Of a DNA stretch of 64,000 bases, positions 51,701 through 56,039 are shown piece after piece. Source of the DNA: Proteles cristata cristata (lineage: Eukaryota; Chordata; Mammalia; Carnivora; Hyaenidae). Position numbers and translations under genes: made by a program. Under the pieces are notes generated by a model, which had not been told where the DNA came from, did no database searches, and worked only from the letters and a program-made list of their open reading frames with translations. Each line of letters starts with the position of its first letter. The stretch's first letter is position 1. Location: contig JAESUZ010001723.1 in the NCBI GenBank assembly GCA_017311185.1, forward strand, positions 2,108,001-2,172,000, read 5' to 3'.

Positions 51701-52164
51701 CTTCACCCTAGGTCTGGGTGTAAATACTGACCTAGAATTCCTGTGCCAGGCAAATCCTTGAGATGACAGTCAAGGATTGTTCTTTGCATTAGGTTCTCTG
51801 GATCAGTCACACTCCAGACCTGTCATTTTTACTCATCTACTGTCTTTGGCATCTAGTCCGACTGCAATTGGGCTCTAGTTTTTAAAATGTACTTGTGCCC
51901 ATTAACTCTTCTAGAGAAACTTTCCCAGCCTCTTCTGGAGTTTCTCCTCACAACACTTTCTGGTTGGAATGTGGTATGCTCGAAATACAGATTTCTGGTA
52001 TCTTTCCAAAGTTCGATCAGGTGAAACCCTCCCTCCCCATATAGAAAAAATATATCCTTCCAGCATCATTTGACCGAAGTATAAAGCAACCTGGTTGGCC
52101 TCCATGCATCCGATGGCATCTTCCAAGAGTGAAAACTCCACGCAGACATAGCCATAGTCGTAAC
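3214..52164 (-). CDS. RBM6: RBM6, RNA-binding motif protein 6 (spliced, 5' part outside window)
   Basis: Nuclear RNA-binding splicing regulator related to RBM5 and RBM10. The minus-strand join, 5' to 3', is 52164-52091, 23492-23418, 18544-18484, 16697-16422, 15384-15224, 13455-13358, 12693-12651, 12510-12429, 12192-12107, 11566-11420, 10306-10211, 8815-8555, 6857-6783, 6065-5968, 4077-3954, 3339-3214. It totals 1883 nt and reads without a stop through 627 residues to a TAA. Domain order: RRM1 second half (1-43), RanBP2 zinc finger (Cys48, 51, 62, 65), RRM2 (163-248), OCRE (about 293-329), C2H2 finger (Cys463, Cys466, His479, His486), G-patch (about 558-592). This order is that of the RBM5/6/10 family; the RRM2, OCRE and acidic segments match RBM6 specifically as I remember the human protein (about 1123 aa). 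About 500 N-terminal residues are therefore missing from the window. Residue numbers in all exon entries refer to this partial protein. Confidence 0.97.
3954..4077 (-). CDS. RBM6: RBM6 exon: G-patch
   Basis: Residues 545-586. The glycine-rich signature [21 protein letters not shown] is a G-patch, a domain that in related splicing factors recruits and activates DEAH-box helicases. GWRKGAGLG keeps the core glycines. Donor GAG|gtgaaa is moderate; acceptor ttgcag. Confidence 0.95.
4078..5441. other. RBM6 intron
   Basis: Phrases such as gagtgcctactgtctacaca and ttgggtcagaccacg suggest a decayed ancient interspersed repeat, but I cannot name it. No exon-like segment noticed. Confidence 0.45.
5442..5508 (-). 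repeat. CAN-SINE 3' fragment
   Basis: Only the tail and part of the GA-rich tract remain; the tRNA-like head is missing. Confidence 0.6.
5968..6065 (-). CDS. RBM6: RBM6 exon: basic linker before G-patch
   Basis: Residues 513-544 plus AG of Ser545. [20 protein letters not shown] and [12 protein letters not shown] make a strongly basic region with a KRKR-like cluster that could serve nuclear import; that role is inferred. Acceptor aacag, donor gtaagc. Confidence 0.95.
6783..6857 (-). CDS. RBM6: RBM6 exon: coiled, Glu/Arg-rich segment
   Basis: Residues 488-512, 25 codons: [20 protein letters not shown] then RREQE. Charged and probably helical, it extends from the C2H2 finger's second His. Acceptor ctcag, donor gtaagc. 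Its length (multiple of three) would tolerate skipping. Confidence 0.95.
7577..7713 (-). repeat. Short, older CAN-SINE
   Basis: Head complement gagccagccaggcaacccc, without a CT-rich domain. Confidence 0.75.
8555..8815 (-). CDS. RBM6: RBM6 exon: acidic patch and C2H2 zinc finger
   Basis: Residues 401-487 (87 codons, phase 0 at both ends). [20 protein letters not shown] gives a conserved motif running into seven consecutive Glu (421-427). A C2H2 finger follows: Cys463-x2-Cys466, His479-x6-His486, in [20 protein letters not shown]. The same finger sits between OCRE and G-patch in RBM5 and RBM10. The plus-strand open frames over it are shadows of the GAG/GAA-rich codons. Donor AAG|gtatag. Confidence 0.96.
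8816..9678. other. RBM6 intron, nothing recognised
   Basis: Low-complexity AT-rich stretches; no coherent coding or repeat signal. Confidence 0.5.
9693..9928 (+). repeat. CAN-SINE with perfect TSD
   Basis: acaagaccaagatt at 9679-9692 and 9929-9942. Confidence 0.95.
10211..10306 (-). CDS. RBM6: RBM6 exon: proline-rich linker with tandem acceptor
   Basis: Residues 369-400, FQENASEG through KKEESPPP. Two AG acceptors six bases apart (exon start 10306 or 10300) both keep the frame and differ only by Phe-Gln. I chose the upstream one because the human protein as I recall it includes FQ. The upstream pyrimidine tract is weak. Donor CCG|gtaagg. Confidence 0.92.
10470..10630 (-). repeat. MIR
   Basis: actatatgtcaggcaccaga, then tatgcattatcatcctcagc and cttattttataaatggttg, reverse orientation. 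Confidence 0.7.
10631..11419. other. RBM6 intron, possible old LINE remnant
   Basis: atttatcctaaagaagtaat near 10855 hints at a decayed LINE 3' region; otherwise featureless. Confidence 0.35.
11420..11566 (-). CDS. RBM6: RBM6 exon: end of OCRE and Lys/Glu-rich linker
   Basis: Residues 320-368 (49 codons, both ends phase 0). QEVYVPQD closes the OCRE fold; then comes [12 protein letters not shown] and a lysine/serine-rich stretch ending RGVTR, likely disordered and possibly a nuclear-localisation region. Acceptor ctgcag, donor gtaaga. Confidence 0.95.
12107..12192 (-). CDS. RBM6: RBM6 exon: OCRE domain, main part
   Basis: Residues 291-319. The tyrosine-rich octamer pattern [20 protein letters not shown] is the hallmark of the OCRE domain. 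In RBM5 the equivalent domain binds proline-rich tails of spliceosomal Sm proteins; the same role here is inferred by homology. Acceptor ctag and donor gtgggt. The domain's last strand continues in the next exon. Confidence 0.96.
12429..12510 (-). CDS. RBM6: RBM6 exon: Arg/Gly-rich spacer before OCRE
   Basis: Residues 264-290 and the first base of Ser291: [19 protein letters not shown] and onward. It is basic and glycine-rich, a composition typical of unstructured RNA-contacting linkers. Acceptor gatag, donor gtaagt. It is separated from the micro-exon by only 140 bp. Confidence 0.95.
12651..12693 (-). CDS. RBM6: RBM6 micro-exon after RRM2
   Basis: Only 43 nt: completes Arg249 and encodes [14 protein letters not shown] (250-263). 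It was placed by phase and by matching the RBM6 protein order between RRM2 and the KKYFRDRR segment. Acceptor ttgcag, donor gtaggc. Skipping would shift the frame. Confidence 0.93.
13358..13455 (-). CDS. RBM6: RBM6 exon: RRM2 second part
   Basis: Residues 217-248 plus two nucleotides of Arg249. It begins [10 protein letters not shown] (RRM helix 2) and runs through the final strand MVAVNLA. The intron separating it from the RNP1 exon carries a young L1 insertion at 13688-14454, about 230 bp from this exon's acceptor. Acceptor ctccag, donor gtaagg. Confidence 0.96.
13688..14454 (+). mobile_element. 5'-truncated feliform L1, 3' end
   Basis: A 767-bp L1 3' fragment: the last part of ORF2 (open frame 13764-14081), then the G-rich 3' UTR (G tract 14350-14369), ending tttgacaataaactat plus an A tail. 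It is bracketed by a perfect 16-bp target-site duplication, agaaattcaaattctc, at 13672-13687 and 14455-14470. It lies in the intron between the two RRM2 exons of RBM6, antisense to the gene. Confidence 0.95.
14773..14812. repeat. (TATC)10 microsatellite
   Basis: Ten uninterrupted units at the SINE tail; likely length-variable. Confidence 0.95.
14776..14977 (-). repeat. CAN-SINE with (TATC)n tail
   Basis: TSD gttcttatgttat / gttctcatgttat. The A tail has become a tetranucleotide microsatellite. Confidence 0.9.
15224..15384 (-). CDS. RBM6: RBM6 exon: RRM2 first part
   Basis: Residues 163-216. RNP2 is IMLKRI (164-169) and RNP1 is HTYGFIDL (205-212), so both RNA-contact motifs of the second RRM sit in one exon. 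The sequence [20 protein letters not shown] between them is characteristic of RBM6. It ends SHA at phase 0 with donor gtaagt and continues in the exon at 13455. Confidence 0.97.
15617..15832 (-). repeat. CAN-SINE
   Basis: First of two head-to-tail minus copies; ends ccatccaggtgcccc. Confidence 0.9.
15835..16080 (-). repeat. CAN-SINE
   Basis: Second of the tandem pair; ends ccacccaggtgccc. It lies about 340 bp from the 16422-16697 exon. Confidence 0.9.
16422..16697 (-). CDS. RBM6: RBM6 exon: charged inter-RRM linker
   Basis: Residues 71-162, the largest coding exon here (276 nt). It encodes a hydrophilic, probably disordered linker rich in Lys, Glu, Arg, Pro and Ser between the zinc finger and RRM2. 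Recognisable RBM6 stretches include [17 protein letters not shown] and [19 protein letters not shown]. Donor AAAA|gtaagt; the final A completes Thr163 with CA of the next exon. Confidence 0.96.
16698..18483. other. RBM6 intron, repeat-poor
   Basis: About 1.8 kb with no recognised mobile element, unusual for this window. No coding signal seen. Confidence 0.5.
18484..18544 (-). CDS. RBM6: RBM6 exon: core of RanBP2 zinc finger
   Basis: Residues 51-70, encoding [20 protein letters not shown]. Cys51, Cys62 and Cys65 complete the C-x2-C-x10-C-x2-C pattern begun by Cys48 in the previous exon. RanBP2 fingers of this kind bind single-stranded RNA in related splicing factors. The exon is 61 nt, not a multiple of three, so skipping it would shift the frame. 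Acceptor atgcag, donor gtgagt. The last G pairs with TG of the next exon to make Val71. It was found by scanning for the finger between the flanking exons. Confidence 0.93.
18845..19045 (+). repeat. CAN-SINE
   Basis: Diverged TSD gaaaactggactgtta / gaaaactagactatta (18829-18844, 19046-19061). Confidence 0.92.
19231..19452 (+). repeat. CAN-SINE, young type A
   Basis: Carries the ttcgcttaggtcatgatc head variant and ctgactgccagctcag block. Confidence 0.92.
19840..19945 (-). repeat. MIR fragment
   Basis: attatctcattttgtagaag, gaaactgaggcctggagagg and gtaagtgacttgag, reverse orientation. Confidence 0.75.
20400..20735 (-). mobile_element. Ancient L1 3' end fragment
   Basis: Read on the minus strand it contains the L1 ORF2 end (...[16 protein letters not shown]...) and the 3' UTR phrase found on plus as tttatccatgttgtaacatg. 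Mutated and truncated. Confidence 0.8.
20741..20781. repeat. 21-bp tandem duplication
   Basis: tattattattttttagtgtt occurs at 20741 and again at 20762, at the tail of the adjacent SINE. Confidence 0.9.
20770..20887 (-). repeat. CAN-SINE with internal deletion
   Basis: acaggctcc joins directly to gactgagccacccagg; the central part of the head is gone. Confidence 0.85.
20939..21131 (+). repeat. CAN-SINE, diverged
   Basis: Head gaggcgtctgggtggctc; its tail hosts the next SINE. Confidence 0.88.
21133..21363 (+). repeat. CAN-SINE, young type A
   Basis: TSD ataaacaactaaa at 21120-21132 and 21364-21376, duplicating part of the older SINE's tail. Confidence 0.94.
21380..22450 (+). mobile_element. 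Ancient L1 3' end, split by a SINE
   Basis: Degraded L1 ORF2 end and 3' UTR, recognisable from ggatggctattatc, gttggcaaggatgt, acatggataaacc and atgattccactt in the expected order. A short CAN-SINE at 21676-21795 interrupts it. No TSD is legible. Confidence 0.85.
21676..21795 (+). repeat. Short, older CAN-SINE inside L1
   Basis: Ends tgtagaaattacttaaaaat, the tail type of the short pan-carnivoran form. Confidence 0.8.
22637..22836 (-). repeat. CAN-SINE
   Basis: T-rich left end, head complement gactgagccacccag at right; flanked by similar ctttataattttt and ctataaatttttc. Confidence 0.88.
23418..23492 (-). CDS. RBM6: RBM6 exon: end of RRM1 and start of RanBP2 finger
   Basis: Residues 26-50, exactly 25 codons. 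It covers the last beta-strand of RRM1 (EVILEY) and the opening of the RanBP2-type zinc finger, WYCKR, with the first zinc ligand Cys48. Acceptor cacag and donor gtaagt are strong. Being a multiple of three, it could be skipped without a frameshift, but that would remove a zinc ligand and the last RRM1 strand. Confidence 0.95.
23493..24774. other. Long intron, first part
   Basis: GGTGGCAGC-like repetitive wording at 24108-24152; otherwise nothing recognised. Confidence 0.45.
24775..24945 (-). repeat. MIR
   Basis: Contains aacatttattaagcacttac and ttacagatgaggaaaca with the expected spacing, reverse orientation. Confidence 0.85.
25150..25370 (+). repeat. MIR, near complete
   Basis: Starts acatggactctggg, passes through agtttcctcatttgtaaagt and ends agggcttaataaatgt, so both head and tail are present. 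Confidence 0.9.
25371..27977. other. Long intron, repeat-poor block
   Basis: About 2.6 kb without a SINE or clear LINE. Short open frames only. Confidence 0.5.
27993..28246 (+). repeat. CAN-SINE, young type A, with perfect TSD
   Basis: aaaacagatgtatgt at 27978-27992 and 28247-28261. The head carries a small internal duplication (gactttccgactttcg), and the tail is expanded (AAAT)n. Confidence 0.95.
28655..28765 (+). repeat. Short, older CAN-SINE
   Basis: gcctggctggctcagtcagt head, tail agagattatttaaataaaa. Confidence 0.75.
29097..29331 (-). repeat. CAN-SINE
   Basis: T tract at 29097, long GA tract, head complement ctacccaggtgcccc. Confidence 0.9.
30179..30397 (-). repeat. CAN-SINE with perfect TSD
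   Basis: agttagggcc at 30169-30178 and 30398-30407. Confidence 0.94.
31117..31230 (+). repeat. Short, older CAN-SINE
   Basis: aggctagctcagtaggaaga head, tail ctatagagattactaaaaaa. Confidence 0.75.
31775..31989 (+). repeat. CAN-SINE (first of three in tandem)
   Basis: gggatgcctgggtggctcag to an A-rich tail that directly receives the next copy. Confidence 0.92.
31990..32247 (+). repeat. CAN-SINE (second of three), type B
   Basis: ggggcgcctgggtggctcag head, acagctagctcagagcc block, tail extended by (AAAT)n. Confidence 0.92.
32266..32367 (+). repeat. CAN-SINE head only (third of three)
   Basis: Stops after ctgtggtgacagctta; the CT domain and tail are absent. Confidence 0.85.
33192..33645 (-). 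repeat. CAN-SINE split by a nested SINE
   Basis: Left part 33192-33335, right part 33571-33645. Joined, they form one minus-strand copy. Confidence 0.9.
33336..33570 (+). repeat. Nested CAN-SINE, type B
   Basis: Inserted into the minus copy with duplication aaatggcaagatcat / aaatagcaagatcat. Confidence 0.94.
34029..34060 (+). other. G-rich tract, possible G-quadruplex
   Basis: Five G runs of four to six separated by 1-3 bases, on the strand opposite to RBM6 sense, i.e. the transcription template. Confidence 0.7.
34593..34820 (+). repeat. CAN-SINE
   Basis: Head ggggtgcctgggtggttcag; a short (GT)n lies in the CT domain. Confidence 0.88.
34821..36639. other. Long intron, nothing firm
   Basis: aacaaatatttatttagtac near 35701 resembles an ancient repeat; no further identification. 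Confidence 0.4.
36640..37270 (+). mobile_element. Ancient L1 3' end with (CA)n expansion
   Basis: Contains gtggaaacaacccaatgttc and acatggatgaactttg in L1 order. A CA repeat at 36737-36782 interrupts it. Confidence 0.8.
36737..36782. repeat. (AC)23 microsatellite
   Basis: Uninterrupted, followed by gcc and a short (TG)n at 36786-36796, so a small hairpin is possible. Confidence 0.95.
37402..37622 (-). repeat. CAN-SINE, young type A
   Basis: Complement of the cctagaaataaat tail and the ctgccagctcagagcc block; head complement ccacccaggtgcccc. Confidence 0.93.
37630..37863 (-). repeat. CAN-SINE with duplicated head segment
   Basis: Contains the direct duplication at 37801-37855 within its head; follows the preceding minus copy almost directly. 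Confidence 0.88.
37801..37855. repeat. Tandem duplication, 27-bp unit, period 28
   Basis: cagacacttaactgactgag plus ataccca occurs at 37801 and again at 37829 without a mismatch. Confidence 0.97.
38069..38277 (-). repeat. CAN-SINE
   Basis: Tail complement tatagtttatttttgag; head complement ccactcaggcgcccc. Confidence 0.9.
38279..38411 (-). repeat. CAN-SINE, 3'-truncated
   Basis: Directly follows the previous copy; head complement ccacccaggggccc. Confidence 0.8.
38697..39056 (+). mobile_element. MLT1-type solo LTR (ERVL-MaLR)
   Basis: Runs from TGTTATAGACAGAATG to CTGAAACA, i.e. TG...CA ends, with internal phrases ccttgatcttggactttcc and agcctccagaac typical of MLT1 LTRs. It is flanked by identical 5-bp ACAGG duplications (38692-38696 and 39057-39061). 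No internal retroviral sequence is adjacent, so it is a solitary LTR with no coding capacity. Confidence 0.88.
39295..39547 (-). repeat. CAN-SINE, diverged
   Basis: A (GT)n/(GC)n stretch at 39319-39335 and a (GGGA)n run follow its tail; head complement ctacctaggtgtcc. Confidence 0.85.
39741..39935 (+). repeat. CAN-SINE, diverged
   Basis: Flanked by gttatccaa-like repeats. Confidence 0.88.
40021..40243 (+). repeat. CAN-SINE, type B
   Basis: ggggcacctgggtggctcag; flanks aacaaacccca / aaaaacccca. Confidence 0.92.
40379..40608 (+). repeat. CAN-SINE, type B
   Basis: Head ggggtcgcgcctgggcggct with an extra tc inserted. Confidence 0.9.
40740..41470 (+). mobile_element. Probable ancient L1 fragment, split by a SINE
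   Basis: Weak L1-like text on both sides of the SINE at 40912-41118, such as tctatctcactaat before it and ggaggaaattcacttaaaga plus tcatcaaagcattattta after it. Strongly decayed. Confidence 0.5.
40912..41118 (-). repeat. CAN-SINE
   Basis: Flanks ccagcaacattttt and actggcaacattctt are a diverged TSD. Confidence 0.88.
41480..42277 (+). mobile_element. L1 ORF2 fragment with internal deletion
   Basis: ORF2 3' part: ...caatgcaatccctat..., atgaacctggaccacttt, gaacttatcaaactcaacac, then gagataccacctcacacctg. The stretch normally found before ctgggaaaactgg is missing at about 41692, consistent with a deletion of roughly 200 bp. Frames are broken (e.g. tga at 42014). The 143-codon minus-strand open frame here is antisense to ORF2. 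Confidence 0.9.
42278..42300 (-). repeat. CAN-SINE head remnant
   Basis: Only gccacccaggtgcccc remains, abutting the next copy's T tract. Confidence 0.6.
42303..42496 (-). repeat. CAN-SINE
   Basis: T tract to head complement gccacccagctgccc. Confidence 0.9.
42528..42743 (+). repeat. CAN-SINE with perfect TSD
   Basis: aaaataaagctaaatga at 42511-42527 and 42744-42760; opposite orientation to the copy 31 bp to the left. Confidence 0.94.
43289..43516 (-). mobile_element. MER20-type DNA transposon relic
   Basis: Imperfect terminal repeats: starts cagggttactcaacc and ends gaaccactg. The internal text tctccagacattgccaa is diagnostic of the MER20 group. Orientation is reversed relative to the usual consensus. 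The flanking 8-mers do not match, so the target duplication has decayed. Confidence 0.8.
43793..43946 (-). repeat. CAN-SINE, truncated
   Basis: Tail absent; head complement gccacataggtgcccc. Confidence 0.85.
44095..44322 (-). repeat. CAN-SINE
   Basis: First of two minus copies in tandem within an old L1. Confidence 0.9.
44323..44508 (-). repeat. CAN-SINE
   Basis: Second of the tandem pair; head complement gccacccaggagtccc. Confidence 0.88.
45270..45440 (-). repeat. MIR
   Basis: gtgggtactgtgattatccc and ttttacagatgaagacactg, reverse orientation. Confidence 0.85.
45494..45707 (+). repeat. CAN-SINE, type B, perfect TSD
   Basis: aaatcagaaactggtg at 45478-45493 and 45708-45723. Confidence 0.95.
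46121..46341 (+). repeat. CAN-SINE, type B, perfect TSD
   Basis: aactgccaaagattc at 46106-46120 and 46342-46356. Confidence 0.95.
46785..46960 (-). repeat. MIR
   Basis: actgtgtgccaggcccagtt, then attaactcatttaattcctg and agctacttatcc, reverse orientation. Confidence 0.8.
47458..47671 (-). repeat. CAN-SINE, young type A, perfect TSD
   Basis: cctattgatctcatttt at 47441-47457 and 47672-47688. Confidence 0.96.
47689..49109. other. Long intron, nothing recognised
   Basis: No SINE, LINE or exon signature noticed over 1.4 kb. Confidence 0.45.
49110..49535 (-). repeat. MIR, interrupted by L2
   Basis: The left part is ggtaccagatcctgtgttaa to about 49171; the right part resumes at 49409 with atgatctcattgagtcc and continues to the acccagctaag segment. 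The two halves fit one MIR in reverse orientation. Confidence 0.65.
49172..49408 (+). mobile_element. L2 3' end
   Basis: aaccttccctgattacccca, then tgtttactgcagcatctcta and ctggcacacagcaggcattt follow the L2 3' consensus order. It appears to be inserted into a MIR. Confidence 0.75.
49617..49833 (+). repeat. CAN-SINE, young type A, perfect TSD
   Basis: aaaatctttccatcaa at 49601-49616 and 49834-49849. One of the least diverged copies in the window. Confidence 0.96.
49850..52090. other. Intron flanking the RRM1 exon, repeat-poor
   Basis: 2.2 kb directly downstream (in transcription) of the 52091-52164 exon, without recent insertions. A weak L2-like patch near 50140-50215. The 107-codon minus frame at 51370-51693 has no recognisable content. 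Confidence 0.45.
52091..52164 (-). CDS. RBM6: RBM6 exon: RRM1 second half with RNP1
   Basis: Residues 1-25, the first being a Gly completed from an upstream exon. The RNP1 core YGYVCVEF (residues 4-11) places this on the beta-3 strand of the first RRM, which contacts RNA through its aromatic residues. The acceptor is cccccag-type; the donor reads CAG followed by gttgct, which lacks the usual A/G at +3, A at +4 and G at +5. Both neighbouring introns are very long (28.6 kb downstream, more than 11.8 kb upstream). It ends in codon phase 0 and joins in frame with the exon at 23492. Confidence 0.95.
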
Positions 52165-53806
52165 CTGGGGACAGCATTTAAATACAGACGGGAGTGGTGT
52201 TAGTGCCTTGCAAACACAAAAGACACACTTAAATCCCCTGTTTCTGAACCCCTTAACATAAGCCCTCCCAACTAGCCCCTCCCTCCCCTATACTAGGCAA
52301 AGCTGCTATCCCAAACAGAAAAAAGTACTGGAGGAAATCTGGATGTTTCTGGACTTTGAGAGTCATTCCACAATGGCTTTTTCTATTAACCAAGAAGATC
52401 CTTTGCCATCTTTAGCATTGATGGTCTGGTGAGGGTGTCCCAGAATTAGGTAATCCCACAGTAAGTTCAAGTGGGTACCTGAAACATTTTAATTACAGGC
52501 TGAATCTTCTGGGAAAACAAAGTCAAAAAGAACAGGGAAATATCTGGAAAAAAAATGTATCCCAAGAGAGGAAGGAGAAGCAATTATCCCAAAGCTATGC
52601 TAATAGTCACCACTTTTCAAGCAGAAACCACCTTCAAAGACAGAAGTGCTGACAGATTGAGGCAACTATTCTGTTTGGATACCACAGGAGGCTTCTGGTT
52701 GGCAGGGGACAGACCATTTCAGGTCTCCTCTTTTTTTCCTTGTTTCAACTCAAGTCATTAACCAGCTTAAATCTTTATGAAAGGAAGAAGGTGTAAAAGC
52801 ATAAATAAGTTCAAATAGCTGGGTCCAAAACTGTGCTTGTGCACAAAGACTGGCGATGGGGTAGGCTGGGGGAGAGACAGCAGTTGTTAGCAATCAGTAC
52901 ATGTTCAAGAACTGTATGAACCATCAGAGTTACAGAATACCTTCACCTTTCTCCTAAGCAAGTGTCATTTGCAACTCTCATGACCCATGAGGTTGGAGGC
53001 TCATGGGATTTACAGGCTGCTGAGCTCTAATACTAATCCATCCTATCATTTCCCAGATACTGGCACCACATGACTACAATAACACACTTGGCAATGCAAT
53101 GCTCCACCTTGGCTTCCATGCTTCCTCCACTGCCTCCAAGGATAAAGAAGCTCAATCTTTAGGAGCAACGCTGTGCAAATGAACAGTAAGAAAAAGATGT
53201 GACTTTTTCAGATGAGAAAAAAAAATCAGGGAAAGAGAAAGAGGAACAACACAAACCAGGCCAATTCTGAGCAGTAAGTATATATAAAAATAGGAAACTG
53301 AGTATCATTAAATTAAGGTATCAAAGACCAAAAAGTAAAATAAACAAACAAAACAAAACAAACAAAAACTAGAGCAACAGAAAATGTAACAAAAAAACAG
53401 ACCAAATTTGGTAAGATGGGCTAGGTTCTTTGTCACCTGGACTGAATGGCCTGAAATGTTTTATTATGACAATAATAAAACTGTGACTTCAAACTTGTTA
53501 AATACTTCAAGTTCATTATGAAATGCTACAATGATATAGGCTGATTCTTGCTTAGAACTTTAGGAGATAACCAGGAAGAAAACAAATCTACTAGAAATCT
53601 CGGCATCACCTTAGGCTGAGAGATTTTCTATTTGATTTCATATCTTTGACCAACACTAACCCCTGCAACCTCTACTAAAATTTACCACAAAATCAGCCTC
53701 CTCTGATTAGTAACTAATAGAAAAAATGAAACTACTTTAAAGAAATGGTGTATGTATTTATATATACCCTGTTAACAATGGAAAATGTTTTGTTATTTAA
53801 GTCCTT
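52165..53806. other. Intron upstream of the RRM1 exon, repeat-poor
   Basis: 1.6 kb with no recognised element; the first half of RRM1 was looked for here and not seen. Confidence 0.5.
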
Positions 53807-53822
53807 TCAAGTGACTTTTCTT

Positions 53823-54034
53823 TTCTTTTAATGTTTTTATTTATTTCTGAGAGAGACAGAGACAGCGTGAGCAGGGTAGGGTCAGAGAGAGAGGGAGACA
53901 GAATCCGAAACAGGCTCCACGCTCTGAGCTAGCTGTCAGCACAGAGCCTGACGTGGGGCTCAAACCCACAAACTGTGAGATCATGACCTGAGCCGAAGTC
54001 GGATGCTTAACTGACTGAGCCACCCAGGCACCCC
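53823..54034 (-). repeat. CAN-SINE, type B, perfect TSD
   Basis: tcaagtgacttttctt at 53807-53822 and 54035-54050. Confidence 0.96.
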
Positions 54035-54050
54035 TCAAGTGACTTTTCTT

Positions 54051-54789
54051 GATCAAACTCGGTGAACATTTACAGAAAACATTGGGAATTTTGTAAAGGG
54101 CTCTGGATATTCTTAGGAAACACTGTAGAATAACAGAAGCAACTAAGGTGACTTTTATCACCAAATATTTACTACAAACACTGAAATGCATGTCCACAAT
54201 CAGAAGGGGGTACCCAAGGAATAAGCAGATACACTTTCAAGTATGGGGGTCACCTTTACAGAGCATATCAAAGTTCAGGTGTGTGGAAAGCAACTGTCTC
54301 TACAGTTGCCAAAATGGACAACACAGGGAACTAACTCCAATTGGGAAAGCCCTGAGTTTCCTTTCTGTATTTAAAGAAGTAATTATTGTGGCCCAGAAGG
54401 GCATACAGAATCCGTACACAGAGAAAGAAAAGATTCATGACAACACTCATACTTTGCTAAAGGACAGACAAGACTCTGATACTACACTCACTGGAAAAGA
54501 AAAGATAAAGTCTGCAAGGGACATTATGAGCATCTTTATACATCAACACTACAATACTGTAGGTTTACAATGTGCTTCAGATTTAATATTAAAATCACAA
54601 GCTCAACATTTCATTTCTTTGTTGGAAACATTAGCTATTACATAGTAACAAAAATTTAAAGTTTAATTATAATGCCTAAAATTTAAAAATTAAAAAAATA
54701 CCCAATCTTGATCCTAGGCATTTTGTGTGTGTATCTCACAGCTATAGAAGGATTTTTCAGGAACTGCCAAAGTGGACAATACTAAGTAA
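54051..54789. other. Intron with the longest chance open frame
   Basis: A 165-codon plus-strand frame at 54148-54645 has no recognisable domain, no upstream context and low-complexity flanks. Treated as chance. Confidence 0.45.
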
Positions 54790-55240
54790 TACTTACATAG
54801 CACTTGTTGGTGCAAGGTTGCATTCTAAACACTTTACATATACTAATTTAATCCTCACAAGATTATCTTATGCGGTAAGTACTATTAATCTCATTTTACC
54901 CACGGGGAAATAGGTGAAAGAATAAATAATTTGCTCAAAATCACCTCAATAGTAAGGCGCCTGGGTGGCTCAGTTGGTTAAGTGTCCGACTTCGGCTCAG
55001 GTTCTCACGGTTCGTGGGTTCGAGACCCGCGTCGGGCTCTGTGCTGACAGCTAGCTCAGAGCCTGCAGCCTGCTTCAGATTCTGTATCTCCCTCTCTCTG
55101 ACCCTCCCCTGCTCACACTGCCTCTCTCTCTCTCTCTCTCTCAGAAATAAAACATTTTAAAAAATTTTAATAATTTTTTTTAAAAACCACCTCAATAGCA
55201 AGTAGCAATATGGGCTCAGAGCCAGGCAGTACAGAGTCAA
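54790..55240 (-). repeat. MIR, split by a SINE
   Basis: ttacatatactaatttaatc and atctcattttacccacgggg before the SINE at 54953; agcaagtagcaatatgggc and agagccaggcag after it. Confidence 0.8.
54953..55187 (+). repeat. CAN-SINE, type B, inside MIR
   Basis: cacctcaatag at 54942-54952 and 55188-55198. Confidence 0.94.
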
Positions 55241-55382
55241 ATCAATGCTATTAATTAACTGCTACACTGAATAGCCTCTCACCTTTTAATAAAATCATAG
55301 AGTGATACAAATAATCTGAGTTCTGAACTTTACAGAGCCCAATCACAGAAAGGGCACAGACAGATAAGACTATGTCTATCGT

Positions 55383-55610
55383 GGGGCGCCTGGGTGGCTT
55401 AGTAGGTTAAGCGTCCAACTTTCGCTTGGGTCATGATCTCGCGGTTCGTGGGTTCGAGCCCCGCATCGGGCTCTGTGCTGACTGCCAGCTCAGAGCCTGG
55501 AGCCTGTTTCAGTCTGTGACTCCCTCTCTCTCTGACCCTCCCCTGCTCACTGTCTCTCTCTCTCTCCTAGAAATAAATAAAACATTAAAAAAAAAATTAA
55601 AAAAAAAAAA
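55383..55610 (+). repeat. CAN-SINE, young type A (first of four)
   Basis: Flanks agactatgtctatcgt / agactgtctatcgt. Confidence 0.93.
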
Positions 55611-55643
55611 AGACTGTCTATCGTTAAGAAATACTGAGATCTG

Positions 55644-55872
55644 GGGGTGCCTGGGTGGTTTAGTCGGTTAAGTGTCCGACTTTCGCTTAGGTCATGATCT
55701 CGCGGTTCGTGGGTTCGAGCCCCGCATCGGGCTCTGTGCTGACTGCCAGCTCGGAGCCTGGAGCCTGTTCCAGTCTGTGACTCCCTCTCTCTCTGACCCT
55801 CCCCTGGTCGTGCTGTTTCTCTCTCTCTCTCCTAGAAATAAATAAAACATTAAAAAAAATTAAAAAAAAAAA
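55644..55872 (+). repeat. CAN-SINE, young type A (second of four)
   Basis: Flanks aagaaatactgagatctg / aagaaatattgagatctg (55626-55643, 55873-55890). Confidence 0.94.
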
Positions 55873-55890
55873 AAGAAATATTGAGATCTG

Positions 55891-56035
55891 GATGCCTGGG
55901 TAGCTCACTAAGGTAAGCATCCAACTTCAGCTCAAGTCATGATCGCAATGTTTATGAGTTCAATAACTTATATCGGGCTCCATGCTGTCAGTGTGGAGCC
56001 TGCCTGGGATTCTCTCCCTCTCTAAAACAAGCAGA
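55891..56035 (+). repeat. CAN-SINE, diverged (third of four)
   Basis: ggatgcctgggtagctcact head; shortened CT domain. Confidence 0.85.
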
Positions 56036-56039
56036 AATT

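Noticed and set aside
54148..54645. 165-codon plus-strand open frame, the longest in the window
   Set aside because: No recognisable domain, no splice or promoter context, antisense to RBM6 in an intron; plausible by chance in 64 kb.
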